Shown here: positions 14,594-23,866 of the stretch, one piece after another
How positions within the stretch are numbered: the first letter of the stretch is position 1
How the letters are laid out: each line of letters opens with the position of its first letter
Source of the DNA: Sulfuricurvum sp. IAE1
Lineage (GTDB): Bacteria > Campylobacterota > Campylobacteria > Campylobacterales > Sulfurimonadaceae
DNA length: 31,386 nt
Direction of reading: 5' to 3'
NCBI GenBank assembly: GCA_945867285.1
Contig: CAMBHX010000002.1
Span: forward strand, 1-31,386
Notes under the pieces: model-generated
Told to the model about the DNA's origin: nothing
The model's database searches: none
What the model saw: only the letters and a program-made list of their open reading frames with translations
Made by a program: the position numbers and the translations under genes

Positions 14594-16605
14594 TAGCGAC
14601 CCTTTCCTGTTTTACGAATACTTGCTGCGTGATACGTCACCAGTAATACTGATACCGCTACTAATACCAAACCTATACCTAAAACAAGTTCACCTATATA
14701 AATTCTAACAAACTCGACTTGAGCTTGAGCGAACATAGCCAATACCGAGAATCCTACAGCAAATAGCATCAGAATAACCAATCCAATCACCATCCAACGC
14801 AACATATCACTAAGATTTCCGTTTTGGATTTTATGAGTTTTTTCACCGGTTTTATAGACGACGCCAGCAATACCATCTACCATCGCATCGACTATTTTTA
14901 AATCTATCTCTTTCCATAAACAGTGTGAAAGTTTACGATAAGTTTTTGAAAACACTTCTTCATAAAACCATGGAATATAATATTGATTTGCCAATAATTT
15001 ATACCCAAAACTTTGTTCTAATGCTGATGTTCCATCAGGAACACTGCTCCAAGAACTGTATTTTTTGTAAGCAAATGCAATGGCAGCCAAAACAAGTAAC
15101 TGAGTCCCAATCGTCATAATCCAGTACGTTGCAATACTGTGAACATGATATTCTCCCGATGGTAATAATGAAGTTACTAACTGGTAATAACTACCTTTGA
15201 AAGCTCCTGCAATGATCGCTAACACCAATAAAGGCGCCATAGCAATGAGCATAAACTTATATGCTTCATGTGGGTGGATACCAAAAAGTTTATAACGCTC
15301 TTCACCGTGAAAAATCAATGCCACCAAACGGAAAGAATAAAATGCTGTCAACATAGCGGTGAACAACAATACGCTATAAATGATGTAATGATGATCAACA
15401 AAAGCTACTTCTAAAATCAAGTCTTTTGAGAAAAACCCTGCAAATGGATAAATCCCAGCAAGTGCTACAGATGCCAAGGTCATCATAATAAATGTCCCTT
15501 TCATCACCTTTCGTAATCCACCCATTTTAAACGGATCAAGCTCATCATGCATTGCGTGCATCACGTTACCCGCACCCAAGAACAATAATGCTTTGAAAAA
15601 TGCATGTGCCATAAGGTGAAACAGTGCTACCCAGTACGCACCCAACCCTGCTGCTACAAACATATAACCCAACTGAGAAAGAGTAGAATACGCAATAATA
15701 CGTTTCATATCACGGTTTACCAACGCCATTGACGCTGCAAACAATGCAACAAATGCACCCAAACTCGCAATAAAGAGACCCATGTTAGGGATTTCACTGT
15801 AAATTGGATTGGCACGAACCACAAGATACACCCCAGCTGTTACCATGGTAGCAGCATGAATCAACGCTGAAACTGGCGTAGGACCTTCCATTGCATCAGC
15901 AAGCCATGTGTGCAACGGAAACTGAGCGGATTTACCCATAGCTCCGATAAAGAGAAAGATCCCGATCCATGTAATCACTACGACCGGCAATGTTGTGATG
16001 TTTGCAAATACTACGTCATATTGCAATGAACCCAAATTCCAATAAAGCATAAAGATTCCAACAAGCATTGCTAAATCGGCAATACGGTTCATAATAAAGG
16101 CTTCATTTGCTGCCCATGTTGCTGATTCTTTGTGGTACCAAAAACCAATCAACAACCATGAACACAACCCTACTCCTTCCCATCCGATAAACAATCCAAG
16201 GAAGTTATCACTCATCACCAACACCATCATTGAGAAAACGAATGCACTGAGATAGGAGAAGAAACGATTAAACCCTTTGTCATGATCCATATACCCAATT
16301 GAGTATACATGAACCACGGTTGATACTATGGTAACAACCATCATCATAACAACGCTCACTTGATCGACAACGAATCCAAACGGTATGTACAGATCACCAG
16401 TTGCCATCCATGTCATCATCTCAACGTGAACCGTATGGCCGCCTAAAACATAACTAAGTAAAATTGAACTGCTCACAAATGATACAAACAGTAAGCCAGA
16501 GGCCACTATTCCTGTCACTTTTGTTTTGGGAGATGCCCCAAAAAGTGCAGAAAAAAGTGAGCCTACCAATGGAGCAAAAAGTGCGATATATAAATAAATT
16601 TCCAT
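14593..16605 (-). CDS. nuoL: NADH-quinone oxidoreductase subunit L
   Basis: 670 aa, the distal proton-pumping subunit, with about 14 antiporter-like helices plus the C-terminal lateral helix and last membrane anchor (residues ~560-660). The conserved Glu143 is in FIGWEGVGLCSW, and the lysine/proline channel segment is GKSAQFPLHTWLADAM followed by EGPTPVSALIHAATMV. The length is slightly above the Escherichia coli protein. The start is three bases after nuoK. The lateral helix region implies a normal three-channel membrane arm even though the electron-input arm is unusual. Confidence 0.97.
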   Translation of the reverse strand: MEIYLYIALFAPLVGSLFSALFGASPKTKVTGIVASGLLFVSFVSSSILLSYVLGGHTVHVEMMTWMATGDLYIPFGFVVDQVSVVMMMVVTIVSTVVHVYSIGYMDHDKGFNRFFSYLSAFVFSMMVLVMSDNFLGLFIGWEGVGLCSWLLIGFWYHKESATWAANEAFIMNRIADLAMLVGIFMLYWNLGSLQYDVVFANITTLPVVVITWIGIFLFIGAMGKSAQFPLHTWLADAMEGPTPVSALIHAATMVTAGVYLVVRANPIYSEIPNMGLFIASLGAFVALFAASMALVNRDMKRIIAYSTLSQLGYMFVAAGLGAYWVALFHLMAHAFFKALLFLGAGNVMHAMHDELDPFKMGGLRKVMKGTFIMMTLASVALAGIYPFAGFFSKDLILEVAFVDHHYIIYSVLLFTAMLTAFYSFRLVALIFHGEERYKLFGIHPHEAYKFMLIAMAPLLVLAIIAGAFKGSYYQLVTSLLPSGEYHVHSIATYWIMTIGTQLLVLAAIAFAYKKYSSWSSVPDGTSALEQSFGYKLLANQYYIPWFYEEVFSKTYRKLSHCLWKEIDLKIVDAMVDGIAGVVYKTGEKTHKIQNGNLSDMLRWMVIGLVILMLFAVGFSVLAMFAQAQVEFVRIYIGELVLGIGLVLVAVSVLLVTYHAASIRKTGKGR

Positions 16606-16608
16606 GGG

Positions 16609-16914
16609 TTATCCTCTCATCGATGTCATTTGGTCTAGATCAATACGACCTGTGCGCTTATACCATACAATCAAAAGACCCAATCCTACGGCTACTTCAG
16701 ATGCTGCAATTGCGATAATGAAAAATGCAAACATCTGTCCTGTGTAATCCCCACGATAATGAGAAATAGCGGCAAGAGCTATATTGACGGCATTGAGTAA
16801 AATTTCGGTAGCAAAAAAGAGTAATAACAAATTTTTACGTCTCATAATCCCAATCAAACCAATCACAAATAAAATGGTCGAGAGAACCAAATAATGTGTT
16901 AATGTAATTTCCAT
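16609..16914 (-). CDS. nuoK: NADH-quinone oxidoreductase subunit K
   Basis: 101 aa, three transmembrane helices, part of the membrane arm next to the quinone module (MnhC-like). Both conserved buried glutamates are present: Glu37 in FATEILLNAVN and Glu73 in ASEVAVGLGL, matching the functional pair of other NuoK proteins. Normal length. The start overlaps the nuoJ stop (TAATG). Confidence 0.97.
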   Translation of the reverse strand: MEITLTHYLVLSTILFVIGLIGIMRRKNLLLLFFATEILLNAVNIALAAISHYRGDYTGQMFAFFIIAIAASEVAVGLGLLIVWYKRTGRIDLDQMTSMRG

Positions 16915-17501
16915 TAGTGTACCTCTTCATGTGCTACTGGAGTATATTGAGCTGTTTGCATCAATTCAATCTCTTCTTCTGCCATTAGCGTCAATGACTT
17001 ATCCATTTTCTTGCCTGCTAAGACTATACCTGCTACCATTGCCACTAGCAACATTACTGCTGCAAGCTCAAAAGGGACCAAATATTTCGTAAACAAAACC
17101 ATACCTACTGCTTGCGAGTTACCCGCAGATGGATCAATTGGAAGCTGGGCTGGCATATCCACTGCAATAATAGGAACAATAACAACCAATACAGTTAATA
17201 ATGCTGCCAATGTAGCCAATACTATTACAAAACGTGGATTGGTACGTTTTTCAACAACCGTTCGTGTTGTATCAAAAAACATCATACCAAATGCATACAA
17301 TGCCATTACAGCACCCGTATAAACGATAATCTGAACTGCACCTAAAAAATCAGCGCCCAAAATAAAGAAAAATGCAGAAATGAAAATCATCCCTGCAGCC
17401 ATAGCACTTAGTGCATATAACGCTTGCTGCGTCATCACGGTAATGGTAAACATACTTATCGTAAGAGCCGCAAATAAATAAAAAGCAATCGCTTCAAACA
17501 T
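16914..17501 (-). CDS. nuoJ: NADH-quinone oxidoreductase subunit J
   Basis: 195 aa, five transmembrane helices, a membrane-arm subunit. The characteristic third helix GADFLGAVQIIVYTGAVMALYAF, with the conserved Tyr-Thr-Gly and pi-bulge region, begins near residue 49. The C-terminal tail (EEEIELMQTAQYTPVAHEEVH region) is acidic and cytoplasmic. It lies nine bases after nuoI and overlaps nuoK by one base. Confidence 0.95.
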   Translation of the reverse strand: MFEAIAFYLFAALTISMFTITVMTQQALYALSAMAAGMIFISAFFFILGADFLGAVQIIVYTGAVMALYAFGMMFFDTTRTVVEKRTNPRFVIVLATLAALLTVLVVIVPIIAVDMPAQLPIDPSAGNSQAVGMVLFTKYLVPFELAAVMLLVAMVAGIVLAGKKMDKSLTLMAEEEIELMQTAQYTPVAHEEVH

Positions 17502-17510
17502 TCTTTCTCC

Positions 17511-18125
17511 TTAATACGCAAGAGGCGTTGACTTAACGCTCTCGTTGGGGGTAATAGCACCAAAACCTGGGTACTCTTGCTGCTGACCGGATGTTAACCA
17601 ATCCAATGGCGTCAACATATCATCTTTGATAACAAAATGAGCACGTTGTTCCGAACCATTTTCATAACGCTCACCGTGGACAATTGCCAATTCTGGACAT
17701 ACTTCCGCACAATATCCACAAAAGATACAACGCCCTAAATTGATACTGTACTCGGTTACCTCTTTACGGCTGTTTTCATCAATACGGGTATCCATGCGAA
17801 TACAGTCGGAAATACAGATTTTTTCACACAATCCACATCCGATACAACGCTCAAATCCAGATTCCCATAGACGTAACAACTTATGAACTGCACGATAACG
17901 TGGGCCAATAGGTAGTTTTTCAAGTGGGTATTTCACTGTATGAATATCAAATTTTATCATCTCTCGTAATACAACCCACAAGCCTACAAAAAGTTCGCCC
18001 TTAAACGTACGCTTCATCACTTGCTTAAATTTATCCCATCCCGTTTCAGGGTAATCTGGAATATCGACATAATAATAAGCCGATAATTCACTTACATTTC
18101 GATCTTGCAATGGCTCAACATGCAT
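17511..18125 (-). CDS. nuoI: NADH-quinone oxidoreductase subunit I (two [4Fe-4S] clusters)
   Basis: 204 aa, the ferredoxin-like subunit holding clusters N6a and N6b that pass electrons from NuoG to NuoB. The two binding motifs are Cys94-97-100-104 (CIGCGLCEKIC) and Cys133-136-139-143 (CIFCGYCAEVCP). The proline that normally follows the first motif is Ile105, with an extra Cys108 close by. The long N-terminal region (about 85 residues) contains the amphipathic segment that docks on NuoH. It is one base after nuoH and nine before nuoJ. Confidence 0.96.
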   Translation of the reverse strand: MHVEPLQDRNVSELSAYYYVDIPDYPETGWDKFKQVMKRTFKGELFVGLWVVLREMIKFDIHTVKYPLEKLPIGPRYRAVHKLLRLWESGFERCIGCGLCEKICISDCIRMDTRIDENSRKEVTEYSINLGRCIFCGYCAEVCPELAIVHGERYENGSEQRAHFVIKDDMLTPLDWLTSGQQQEYPGFGAITPNESVKSTPLAY

Positions 18126-18126
18126 T

Positions 18127-19128
18127 TTAGAGTCCCCCTTGTACTAGAATAACAACGCCTGTGACTACCACATTCAACACCGCAATTGGCATCAATACTT
18201 TCCAACACAACCACATCAATTGGTCAGGTCTAACGTCTGGCCATGCGGCACGTGTCCATAAGAAAAAGAAGAAAAAGAAAGAGACTTTAAGCAACAGTTG
18301 AATAGCACCTGCAATCGTTCCATCACCAAAACCACCTAGGAAAACGATAGCAATAACAAATGAGATAAAGAACATATTAGCGTACTCACCAATAAAAAAG
18401 AGTCCCCAACGCATTCCTGAATACTCCGTACCAAAACCATCAATAATCTCATGGTCATTCGCGATCAGGTGAAAAGGTGTACGACCTGTTTCAGCAAAAG
18501 CTGCAATCCAAAAAAGGATGAATGCAACAGGCTGTGTCCATATAATCCAGTTTCCAATACCACCCGATTGGTAGTTGTTAATATCGATGAGTGACAATGA
18601 ACCCACTAACATCAACGGAGCCAATAGTGAAAGTCCGCTGATAACTTCATACGAAATAAAGACCGCCGCACTTCGAGCAGCAGAAATCAACGAAAATTTA
18701 TTCGCCGATGCCATACCACCTAGCAATGGTCCATATAAGCCCACCGCCATAACGCCCAAAATAAACAAGATACCAATATTAATATCAGCAACAATAGGGT
18801 GAACTGTGTAGCCAAAAACAGTAAATTCTGGCCAAAATGGGATAGCAGCAGCAGCTATAAATGCGGTTGCTGCAGTAATGACAGGTGCGATTTTAAAAAT
18901 AGGCTTGACAACATTTTGAGGAATAATATCCTCTTTGGTAAAAAGTTTAATCCCATCAGCTGCTACTTGTAGTAATCCAAAAGGCCCTACGTGCATAGGT
19001 CCTAAACGACGTTGCATAAACGCCAATACTTTACGCTCAAAATACGTACCCAATCCCGCAAGTGCTGAAAAAATTGTCAATAAAACGACAATTTTAATCA
19101 TGGTTTCTATGATAAATGCTGTATCCAT
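18127..19128 (-). CDS. nuoH: NADH-quinone oxidoreductase subunit H (quinone-site subunit)
   Basis: 333 aa, eight transmembrane helices, forming the quinone tunnel and the first half of the proton path. Hallmarks are ERKVLAFMQRRLGPMHVGPFGLLQ near residue 32 and the cytoplasmic loop AETGRTPFH...GTEYSGMRWG. That loop departs from the usual PFDLPExExE pattern: aligned to E. coli numbering, Asp213 is His and Glu216 is Ala, whereas Glu220 and Glu228 are kept. The reading was checked at the DNA level (18420-18480). Length and hydrophobicity are otherwise normal, and spacing to nuoG (two bases) and nuoI (one base) is tight. Confidence 0.96.
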   Translation of the reverse strand: MDTAFIIETMIKIVVLLTIFSALAGLGTYFERKVLAFMQRRLGPMHVGPFGLLQVAADGIKLFTKEDIIPQNVVKPIFKIAPVITAATAFIAAAAIPFWPEFTVFGYTVHPIVADINIGILFILGVMAVGLYGPLLGGMASANKFSLISAARSAAVFISYEVISGLSLLAPLMLVGSLSLIDINNYQSGGIGNWIIWTQPVAFILFWIAAFAETGRTPFHLIANDHEIIDGFGTEYSGMRWGLFFIGEYANMFFISFVIAIVFLGGFGDGTIAGAIQLLLKVSFFFFFFLWTRAAWPDVRPDQLMWLCWKVLMPIAVLNVVVTGVVILVQGGL

Positions 19129-19130
19129 TG

Positions 19131-21614
19131 TTATACCCTTTCTAGTGTTGCTGTGTTAAAACGGTAACCGTCAAACAAAGCTTTAGAATTAATTTTGGAC
19201 TCAAATGTCGGGAGATAAGCAATATCTCCATTGATCTTAGAATCGATATGTATCGCTAAAATGAGTTCTCCCTGAGGAGTCTTGACAACAACACTCTCCC
19301 CTTCACTCAACCCTTTTGCTTCCACAAATGAGGCTGATGCGTACACTCCTGCTTCTTGATGAAGCTGATGTGACTTGTTGGTAAATTCACTAAATTGCAA
19401 TACAGGGTCTGCCAAATAGACCAATGAACCCTTAAGTGCACCATCCTCGTCGATTACATCAACTTTTTCATCATCACAATTTATATTGACAGTATCAAGA
19501 ACATATCCTCGAACTTCCTCTCCTGCATTAGTATAATGATTGGGGAGACAATCAAAATCAACTGCTTTAAATCCAGATTTTACGGGTAGTTTAGCCGTAT
19601 AATCTATTGTTAATGAAGAAACTATACCCAATCCACTTGCAATGTCATTAAGAGTATATCCGCCATACGACAATGCAGCATTGGTTGGATTAACACGCTT
19701 GTCAATACTAGTCAATGTCCCCTCTTGTTGATTAAGTGCTGGCATATCCAAATCACCGCCACCTAAAGCACTTAGAGTAAAGTCACCTGCTGTATTATAA
19801 CCAATACTCATATTACCTTCACTCTCATCCAAATCACAAATAAGGGCAACACCCAAGGTATTTGCTAAATTTGGAATCATAGTAACACCAAAAGCAGTGT
19901 ATTTTTCAATCAACGCAACCAAACGAGCACAATTATGCGCATGAGGATGAGTATATAAATCTGGTCCTACCATGAGAGAGAATGTCTCTTTTTTAGCAAG
20001 ATACTTGGTCAATGTGTCACTAAAGCCAGCTGGGGCATTAACTAGGTCAAAGAGACGATTAACATCCACTTCTACCTCTTTTGAAACTTTTTTCTTGACC
20101 GTTTTAGTGACCTCTTCACTCACCTCTTCCTCAATGCCACTCTCCTCATTAAGAACCATTTTTACGACTGCTTCAGTTACCTTTTCATCCACCATCTCTT
20201 CAACGATGACTGTTTTAGTCGAATGAAATCCTGCTAAATACTGAACAACTGTACTTGGCATTGCTGTTTTGTCTCCAAAAAGATCCAACATCAAATACAA
20301 TGCTGCCTCTTCCATCAATGGTGCATGGTTAAACTGAGTCACATTTTTGGACATATCTGCGATCACAGGATCATTGATCGGATGAAAATACAGCCCCGCA
20401 CCTTTATTCATTGAGAGCGCATTGTTCATAGCAAAACGAGCATTAGGATTGTCAGTTTTAAGAGCACTTCCAATGCTAACGACAAAATCACTCTCATGCA
20501 CTGCTTTTAGGGTTCCACTGTAAAGCGATTGACCACTGATCGTGCTATAGCTGTTCAAAAAGTTTTTAAAATGACGTGCTTCGTGATTGATAAGCTTCAG
20601 ACCCATTTTTTCTTTGAGACGTTGTAAGATCAATGCTTCTTCATTCGTGATAGTAGAGGTGAAACGAATCGTATCTGCTTTGCCAAAAGTAGCTATTGCA
20701 GCTTCAAATGCGTTAGCATCCTTGGTTACACCGCTATTTTGAAAATCATACCCATAGCGTCCCGCTCCACACAACGATACATAGTTCCACTCATTTTTAA
20801 CACGATAGATTTTTTCATCTGTATTGCCAATACTAGTATGTTTAGTATCATAACTAATCTGGCACCCTGCACTACAATGAGCACATGTTGCTGGCACCTG
20901 TGTATGTTCCCATGCATTGGATGTGTATTGATAATCACTGCTTACCAATGCTCCAACTGGACAAACTGATGTACACTCACCACAGTTAGTACAATCTAGA
21001 GTATCACCTGCATTGGGAGAAATCAATGATTTATTGAGCTTATTCCACATTGCATACGCATCTTTGGGCATCTCTTCTTTGAATACTGCCTCGATGGCTT
21101 CACTTCCACGTGCCACAGTTGAGAGAGCTGCGTCACCAATCATATCTTTACATACTGTAATACATCGCTCACACATAATACACAATGCTGGATCATAATG
21201 AATTAGCCCCCAGTCTTGTGCTGGTTTATGGGTATCAGCAATGGAGTAGTGCTGAGAATCAACACCTATTTCTAATGTATAGTTTTGCAGCTCACATTCA
21301 CCCGATTGGTCACATACACCACATTCCAGAGGATGATTGACATCATAGACTTCCATAATTGCACGTTTTTCTTCTTCAATGGTTTTAGTTGAGGTGTTAA
21401 TCTCCATCCCCATTTTGGCTTTTGCATTACACGCATAGACTTGCTTTCCATCCGCTTCTACCAAACATATACGACAGGCTAATGTAGGTGAACAACGGGT
21501 TAAATAACAAATGGCAGGGATAAAAATCCCATTGGCACGTGCAGCATTGAGGATATATTCACCCTCTTGCGTGTGTACCGTTTTACCGTCTATGGTTATT
21601 GTTATTTCATTCAT
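19131..21614 (-). CDS. nuoG: NuoG paralogue 1, with charged insert
   Basis: 827 aa, the large iron-sulfur subunit of the peripheral arm. The N-terminal [2Fe-2S] domain (N1b) uses Cys36-47-50-62. N5 uses His94, Cys98-101-107. Two ferredoxin-type groups follow at Cys145-148-151-155 and Cys208-211-214-218. A CxxCxxxC...C set for N7 is at Cys244-247-251 and Cys282. The C-terminal ~540 residues are the cluster-less molybdopterin-oxidoreductase fold. Residues ~466-520 form a Val/Glu/Lys-rich insert (EEVSEEVTKTVKKKVSKEVE) absent from the neighbouring paralogue. It sits directly before nuoH (two-base gap) and three bases after the second nuoG, so both are expected to be made together. I assign this copy as the canonical nuoG by its position beside H and I, an inference. 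Confidence 0.93.
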   Translation of the reverse strand: MNEITITIDGKTVHTQEGEYILNAARANGIFIPAICYLTRCSPTLACRICLVEADGKQVYACNAKAKMGMEINTSTKTIEEEKRAIMEVYDVNHPLECGVCDQSGECELQNYTLEIGVDSQHYSIADTHKPAQDWGLIHYDPALCIMCERCITVCKDMIGDAALSTVARGSEAIEAVFKEEMPKDAYAMWNKLNKSLISPNAGDTLDCTNCGECTSVCPVGALVSSDYQYTSNAWEHTQVPATCAHCSAGCQISYDTKHTSIGNTDEKIYRVKNEWNYVSLCGAGRYGYDFQNSGVTKDANAFEAAIATFGKADTIRFTSTITNEEALILQRLKEKMGLKLINHEARHFKNFLNSYSTISGQSLYSGTLKAVHESDFVVSIGSALKTDNPNARFAMNNALSMNKGAGLYFHPINDPVIADMSKNVTQFNHAPLMEEAALYLMLDLFGDKTAMPSTVVQYLAGFHSTKTVIVEEMVDEKVTEAVVKMVLNEESGIEEEVSEEVTKTVKKKVSKEVEVDVNRLFDLVNAPAGFSDTLTKYLAKKETFSLMVGPDLYTHPHAHNCARLVALIEKYTAFGVTMIPNLANTLGVALICDLDESEGNMSIGYNTAGDFTLSALGGGDLDMPALNQQEGTLTSIDKRVNPTNAALSYGGYTLNDIASGLGIVSSLTIDYTAKLPVKSGFKAVDFDCLPNHYTNAGEEVRGYVLDTVNINCDDEKVDVIDEDGALKGSLVYLADPVLQFSEFTNKSHQLHQEAGVYASASFVEAKGLSEGESVVVKTPQGELILAIHIDSKINGDIAYLPTFESKINSKALFDGYRFNTATLERV

Positions 21615-21617
21615 GAC

Positions 21618-23855
21618 TTAACTTTCCACCTTTGTTAGTTTAATTTTTTCAAAACGATACCCTCTATTTGCAGTAGACTCTTCATAAAATGGGTTAAGAG
21701 CTATCGTCCCTTTGAGCGTCTCATCGATAATAAAGGTTTTTGTTCCTACATGTCCCTCGATAGTCACACGGTCACCATGAGCTAAACGAGCTGCAATTGC
21801 GAACTGTGCTGATCCACGTAATGCATTATCTTTTTCTAATTGCGTTGTATGTGCAGTATAGATATTGAACTGATTAACAGGATTACAAGCATATGCAATC
21901 GTTCCGTTATATTCCGGAAGCTGACAAACATCATCGATTACTCCATCGCAAGCTACGTCCATCATTTCAAGTATATACCCACGGTTGTCTTCACCCAATG
22001 GTCCATAAAAGTTACTCAAAGAGTCAAAATCAACCCCCTTGAACCCTTTTTGAATCGGGAGCTGTGATGTATAATCTATCGTATTAACTTCACGTATCCC
22101 CAGTTCATTTGCAATGTCATTAAGACAATACCCTTCAAATCCAATCGCAACATTCATGGAAAGAACCTGATAATTCAAGCTCGTCACTGTCCCTTCTTGG
22201 CTATTGAGTGCTGGAACTAGCATATCGCATACACCCATAGAGCCCACAGTAAAGTCTCCTGATGCGTTATAGCCCACAACATTATCTGTAGGTTTATCAC
22301 TATCTAAATCGCATATCAACGACACGCCCACTGTATTGACATGTTGAGAAATAACCACTACAGAAAAATCAGTCGCCATTTCAATCAATCCACACAGTTT
22401 GGCAATATTGGCACTGTTTTTATGATTGAGTATATCAAGCCCAACAACGAGAGTTTTACGTTTAGCACGAATAAGCGTTTTGGAGATTTGAGCAAACTCT
22501 TCATCGCCAACATTGGATTCAGCACATAAATATCCCTCATCCAGACCATTCAAAAAGGATTGAATCTCATCACTCACATCACACCCATTCAACAGTGTTT
22601 TAGCCAACATTGCTATCACACCCTCTTCGGATCCTGCTTCGTATTTCACCATCTGTGTAATGACGTTTTGCATCAACTCATCTTCGAGAGGATGCATATA
22701 AATCACTTTTGCACCATTATGACGAGCTGCCGTGGTAATCGCATAGCGAACTGCTGGGTTATCGGTACTCACACGTCCACCCAAAACAATAACTGCATCG
22801 CTTTGTGCAATTGATTCTAACGAACCGCTAAAGCTATTTTTTCCACTTACACTGCCAAAAGCCGCCATAAACGATTGATACGCTCGTGCCTCTTCATTAA
22901 ATAATTTCACCCCAAACTTTTCTTTGAGACGCTGTAAAATCAAAGCTTCTTCATTCGTAATAATTGAACTAAATCGAATTGCTTTAGAGTTTTTAAACGC
23001 TTCAACGGCTTTAGTAAACAACTCTTCATCTTTGGTAGCATGAACATCAAAATCAAATCCAAAGCGTCCTGCACCACATAATGTTGCTACTTCAAAATTA
23101 TTGGTTACACGATAGATTTTCTCTTTTGTACCCGTTGCAATTGAGGCATGTTTAACCTCGTACGTCAACGAACATCCTGCACTACAATGTGCACAGGTAG
23201 AAGGAACTTGATGCAGCTCCCATGCATTTGCAGTGTATTGAAAATTTGAACTTACCAATGCACCTACAGGGCATACTGCAATACACTCACCACAAAATGT
23301 ACAATCGAGCACATCACTATTCTTAGGAACAACGGCTGATTTATATCCACCAAATTGAAGTGTTATCGCATCATCTCCGATGATTTCATTACAAACGTGG
23401 GTACATTTTTCACATAAAATACACAGTGCTGGGTCATAGTTTATCAATCCCCAATGCTGTACTGGTCTGTGTTGTTCTTTTGCACTAAAATTTTGGGCAG
23501 AAACTGCGAACTCCAACGTTTTATTTTGTAAATCACACGCACCTGATTTGTCACACACGCCACACTCTAATGGATGATTAACATCGTACAGTTTCATGAT
23601 ATTCGTACGTTCTTTTTCCAGACGATCAGAGTTTATCGTCACTGCAAGGCCTGCGGTTGGAGGAGTTTGACAGCTCAAAATCAAACCATCAGTACTGTCA
23701 ACTTCAACAACACATAGTCTACATGATGCACATGGCGTTGTTTTTTCCAAATAACACATTGTTGGGATATAAAACCCTGCTTTTCGTGCTGCTTGGAGGA
23801 TAGTCTCACCTTTTTGGGCACAAACAGGTTGGTTATTTATCGTAAATTCAATCAT
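21618..23855 (-). CDS. nuoG: NuoG paralogue 2
   Basis: 745 aa from the ATG at 23855. This start has a strong GGAGG five bases upstream and puts the protein in register with its paralogue; an in-frame ATG at 23897 would lie inside the previous gene. The cysteine sets match those of the other copy: [2Fe-2S] Cys34-45-48-62, His94/Cys98-101-107, Cys145-148-151-155, Cys185-188-191-195, and an N7-type set Cys221-224-228 and Cys260. The C-terminal fold is shared too, with long similar blocks such as TNEEALILQRLKEK, and the charged insert is missing. It follows the GltD-like fusion by 11 bases. Two NuoG chains of this form could serve as alternatives or be stacked as an extended wire; the sequence does not decide. 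Confidence 0.9.
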   Translation of the reverse strand: MIEFTINNQPVCAQKGETILQAARKAGFYIPTMCYLEKTTPCASCRLCVVEVDSTDGLILSCQTPPTAGLAVTINSDRLEKERTNIMKLYDVNHPLECGVCDKSGACDLQNKTLEFAVSAQNFSAKEQHRPVQHWGLINYDPALCILCEKCTHVCNEIIGDDAITLQFGGYKSAVVPKNSDVLDCTFCGECIAVCPVGALVSSNFQYTANAWELHQVPSTCAHCSAGCSLTYEVKHASIATGTKEKIYRVTNNFEVATLCGAGRFGFDFDVHATKDEELFTKAVEAFKNSKAIRFSSIITNEEALILQRLKEKFGVKLFNEEARAYQSFMAAFGSVSGKNSFSGSLESIAQSDAVIVLGGRVSTDNPAVRYAITTAARHNGAKVIYMHPLEDELMQNVITQMVKYEAGSEEGVIAMLAKTLLNGCDVSDEIQSFLNGLDEGYLCAESNVGDEEFAQISKTLIRAKRKTLVVGLDILNHKNSANIAKLCGLIEMATDFSVVVISQHVNTVGVSLICDLDSDKPTDNVVGYNASGDFTVGSMGVCDMLVPALNSQEGTVTSLNYQVLSMNVAIGFEGYCLNDIANELGIREVNTIDYTSQLPIQKGFKGVDFDSLSNFYGPLGEDNRGYILEMMDVACDGVIDDVCQLPEYNGTIAYACNPVNQFNIYTAHTTQLEKDNALRGSAQFAIAARLAHGDRVTIEGHVGTKTFIIDETLKGTIALNPFYEESTANRGYRFEKIKLTKVES

Positions 23856-23866
23856 TGTCCCCTCCA

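Noticed and set aside
17011..17322. 103-codon plus-strand frame opposite nuoJ
   Set aside because: It is Ala/Thr/Asn-rich because it mirrors membrane-protein codons of nuoJ; no independent evidence.
19972..20226. 84-codon Thr/Ser-rich plus-strand frame inside nuoG
   Set aside because: It is the reverse reading of the Val/Glu/Lys-rich insert of NuoG1; its odd composition follows from that low-complexity DNA.
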